NCBI GenBank assembly: GCA_963995525.1 | Contig: OZ023205.1 | Span: 52,446,214 to 52,510,213, forward strand | Reading direction: 5' to 3' | Source of the DNA: Escarpia spicata | Lineage: Eukaryota; Annelida; Polychaeta; Sabellida; Siboglinidae | Length of the DNA stretch: 64,000 bases | Shown: piece after piece, positions 62,981-64,000 of the stretch | Layout: each line of letters starts with the position of its first letter | Numbering within the stretch: position 1 is the first letter of the stretch | Translations under genes and position numbers: made by a program | The notes under the pieces: generated by a model | Seen by the model: the letters and a program-made list of their open reading frames with translations, nothing else | What the model was told of the DNA's origin: nothing | Database searches by the model: none

Positions 62981-63780
62981 ACTTTTGTCAGGTTAGTTTA
63001 CGGTTCGACGCTCTAATCACTGTGGATACGACATTTACACTGGAATGAAAACCTGTCGTGACAGTCGAAAAAGAAAATAAAGCATAATACTTACACAACA
63101 CAGACTGCCAACGCATAATTGAAAAACAACGCACATTATTAGATTTAGAACGCAAATCAGTTGAACCTTCTCCGATGCTAATTTGACCTTAACGTTTGCG
63201 CAACCAATCTTCTCGGAATTATATGAGGCACTTGATATAAGAATTAGCAGAGAACAAAACTTCGATGTGTCATATTATAAAAAAACATATTAAGCAAACT
63301 GGGGCAGCCTTTCCTGTATAGACGATCAGCGTGAGAATTGACAGTCGAAACGGTGTCGCCTCATAGAGGCTTTCAACAACGTTGCAAGAGTCGAAACGCG
63401 AACAGAAAATATAATAATACTATAGTTTATTTGTTATAGCGCCAGATAAAAATTTGGACGTAAAAATACATGTTTGATGTAAGAGAACGGCCAGTTCTTA
63501 TATAACGCAGAGCGCCGGATTTAAGACTGTGGGGCCCTGGATGGTGATTGGCCGGGCAACAGAATAGTTCTCACTTCTTTCTATCTTCTACAGTAGTCCC
63601 TACTGTAGAAGACTTTTGCCCATTTAGAACACCAATTTGCATCATATTGAAGCACTTAAATTTCGTCTAAAATGTTCGACCAAAAAGCTAAGTGACCCAG
63701 AGCAACGTGGCGTGGGTGAACGCGCTCAAGGTGCGAAACGGCAGAAAGAAGATTCGTACCCGGAATCTCTAGATATATAG
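62981..63780. other. Receptor intron sequence with an L2-like scrap
   Basis: The minus strand at about 63540-63490 reads GGCGCTCTGCGTTATATAAG then AACTGGCCG, like the 3' end of L2-type elements or their SINEs. A perfect 13-bp-stem hairpin is at 63584-63612. No further receptor exon was found. Confidence 0.4.
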
Positions 63781-63783
63781 TCC

Positions 63784-64000
63784 TACTCTCTGTCCATCTA
63801 TCCACCTCTCTCCTCCTCTACTCTCTATCTATCTATCCACCTCTCTCCTCCTCTACTCTCTATCTATTTATCCACCTCTCTCCTCCTCTACTCTCTGTCC
63901 ATATATCCACCTCTCTTCTCCTCTACTCTCTGTCCCTCTATCCACCTCTCTCCTCCTCTACTCTCTGTCCATCTATCCACCTCTCTTCTCCTCTACTCTC
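63784..64000. repeat. 35-bp tandem repeat, runs off the window
   Basis: Units containing TATCCACCTCTC, TCCTCCTCTACTCTCT and a variable TGTCCATC/TATCTATC part repeat every 35 bp (CCAC at 63802, 63837, 63872 and onward). At least six units. The array is pyrimidine-rich on the plus strand and continues beyond 64000. Confidence 0.95.

Overview
The window is animal nuclear DNA. The evidence is spliced coding exons with consensus splice sites, several families of non-LTR (LINE) retrotransposons, tRNA-derived SINEs, miniature inverted-repeat transposons (MITEs) and very dense microsatellites. I see no bacterial gene organisation. The LINE/SINE mix and the repeat density fit a marine invertebrate such as a mollusc or cephalochordate. 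The species cannot be fixed from the sequence alone.

The only host gene I can support is at the right end on the minus strand. Three exons (62619-62329, 60771-60537, 59594-59338) join in matching phase (0/0, then 1/1). Together they give the last ~260 residues of a metabotropic glutamate receptor-like class C GPCR: end of TM4, extracellular loop 2, TM5, TM6, TM7, and a cytoplasmic tail ending in a class I PDZ-type S-E-L. The N-terminal ligand-binding part lies beyond position 64000. Its introns hold two copies of one MITE, a foldback element, a SINE and a GTT/GTC repeat tract.

The rest is intergenic or intronic and repeat-rich. 1-480, 34250-36010 and 43590-44843 are strongly decayed fragments that look like one LINE family. 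2685-3053 is a palindromic MITE. 3556-3860 is a tRNA-derived SINE, with related pieces at 9500-9680, 21170-21283 and 59690-59825. 4675-5470, 14172-15095, 17990-21068, 22290-22560, 42595-43430 and 51966-52249 are further LINE pieces. Three copies of a CR1-like LINE are at 24735-25803 (+), 44838-48020 (-) and 49118-51830 (+). The last two are head to head. A ~4.5-kb inverted-repeat structure spans 23641-28106. Tandem arrays of 35, 38, 45, ~82 and ~105 bp and a 9-bp minisatellite are spread through the window, plus about a dozen long CA/GT, CT, TCCC, TA and CA/CG microsatellites. The long His/Thr, Cys/Val, Leu/Ser and Arg/Glu reading frames are artefacts of these.

No LINE copy has an intact reading frame, so none looks able to move on its own. 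Long stretches (5.5-7.5, 28.1-32.5, 36.0-39.1, 56.9-58.2 kb and others) hold nothing I can identify. Similarity between repeats was judged by eye, not by alignment software.
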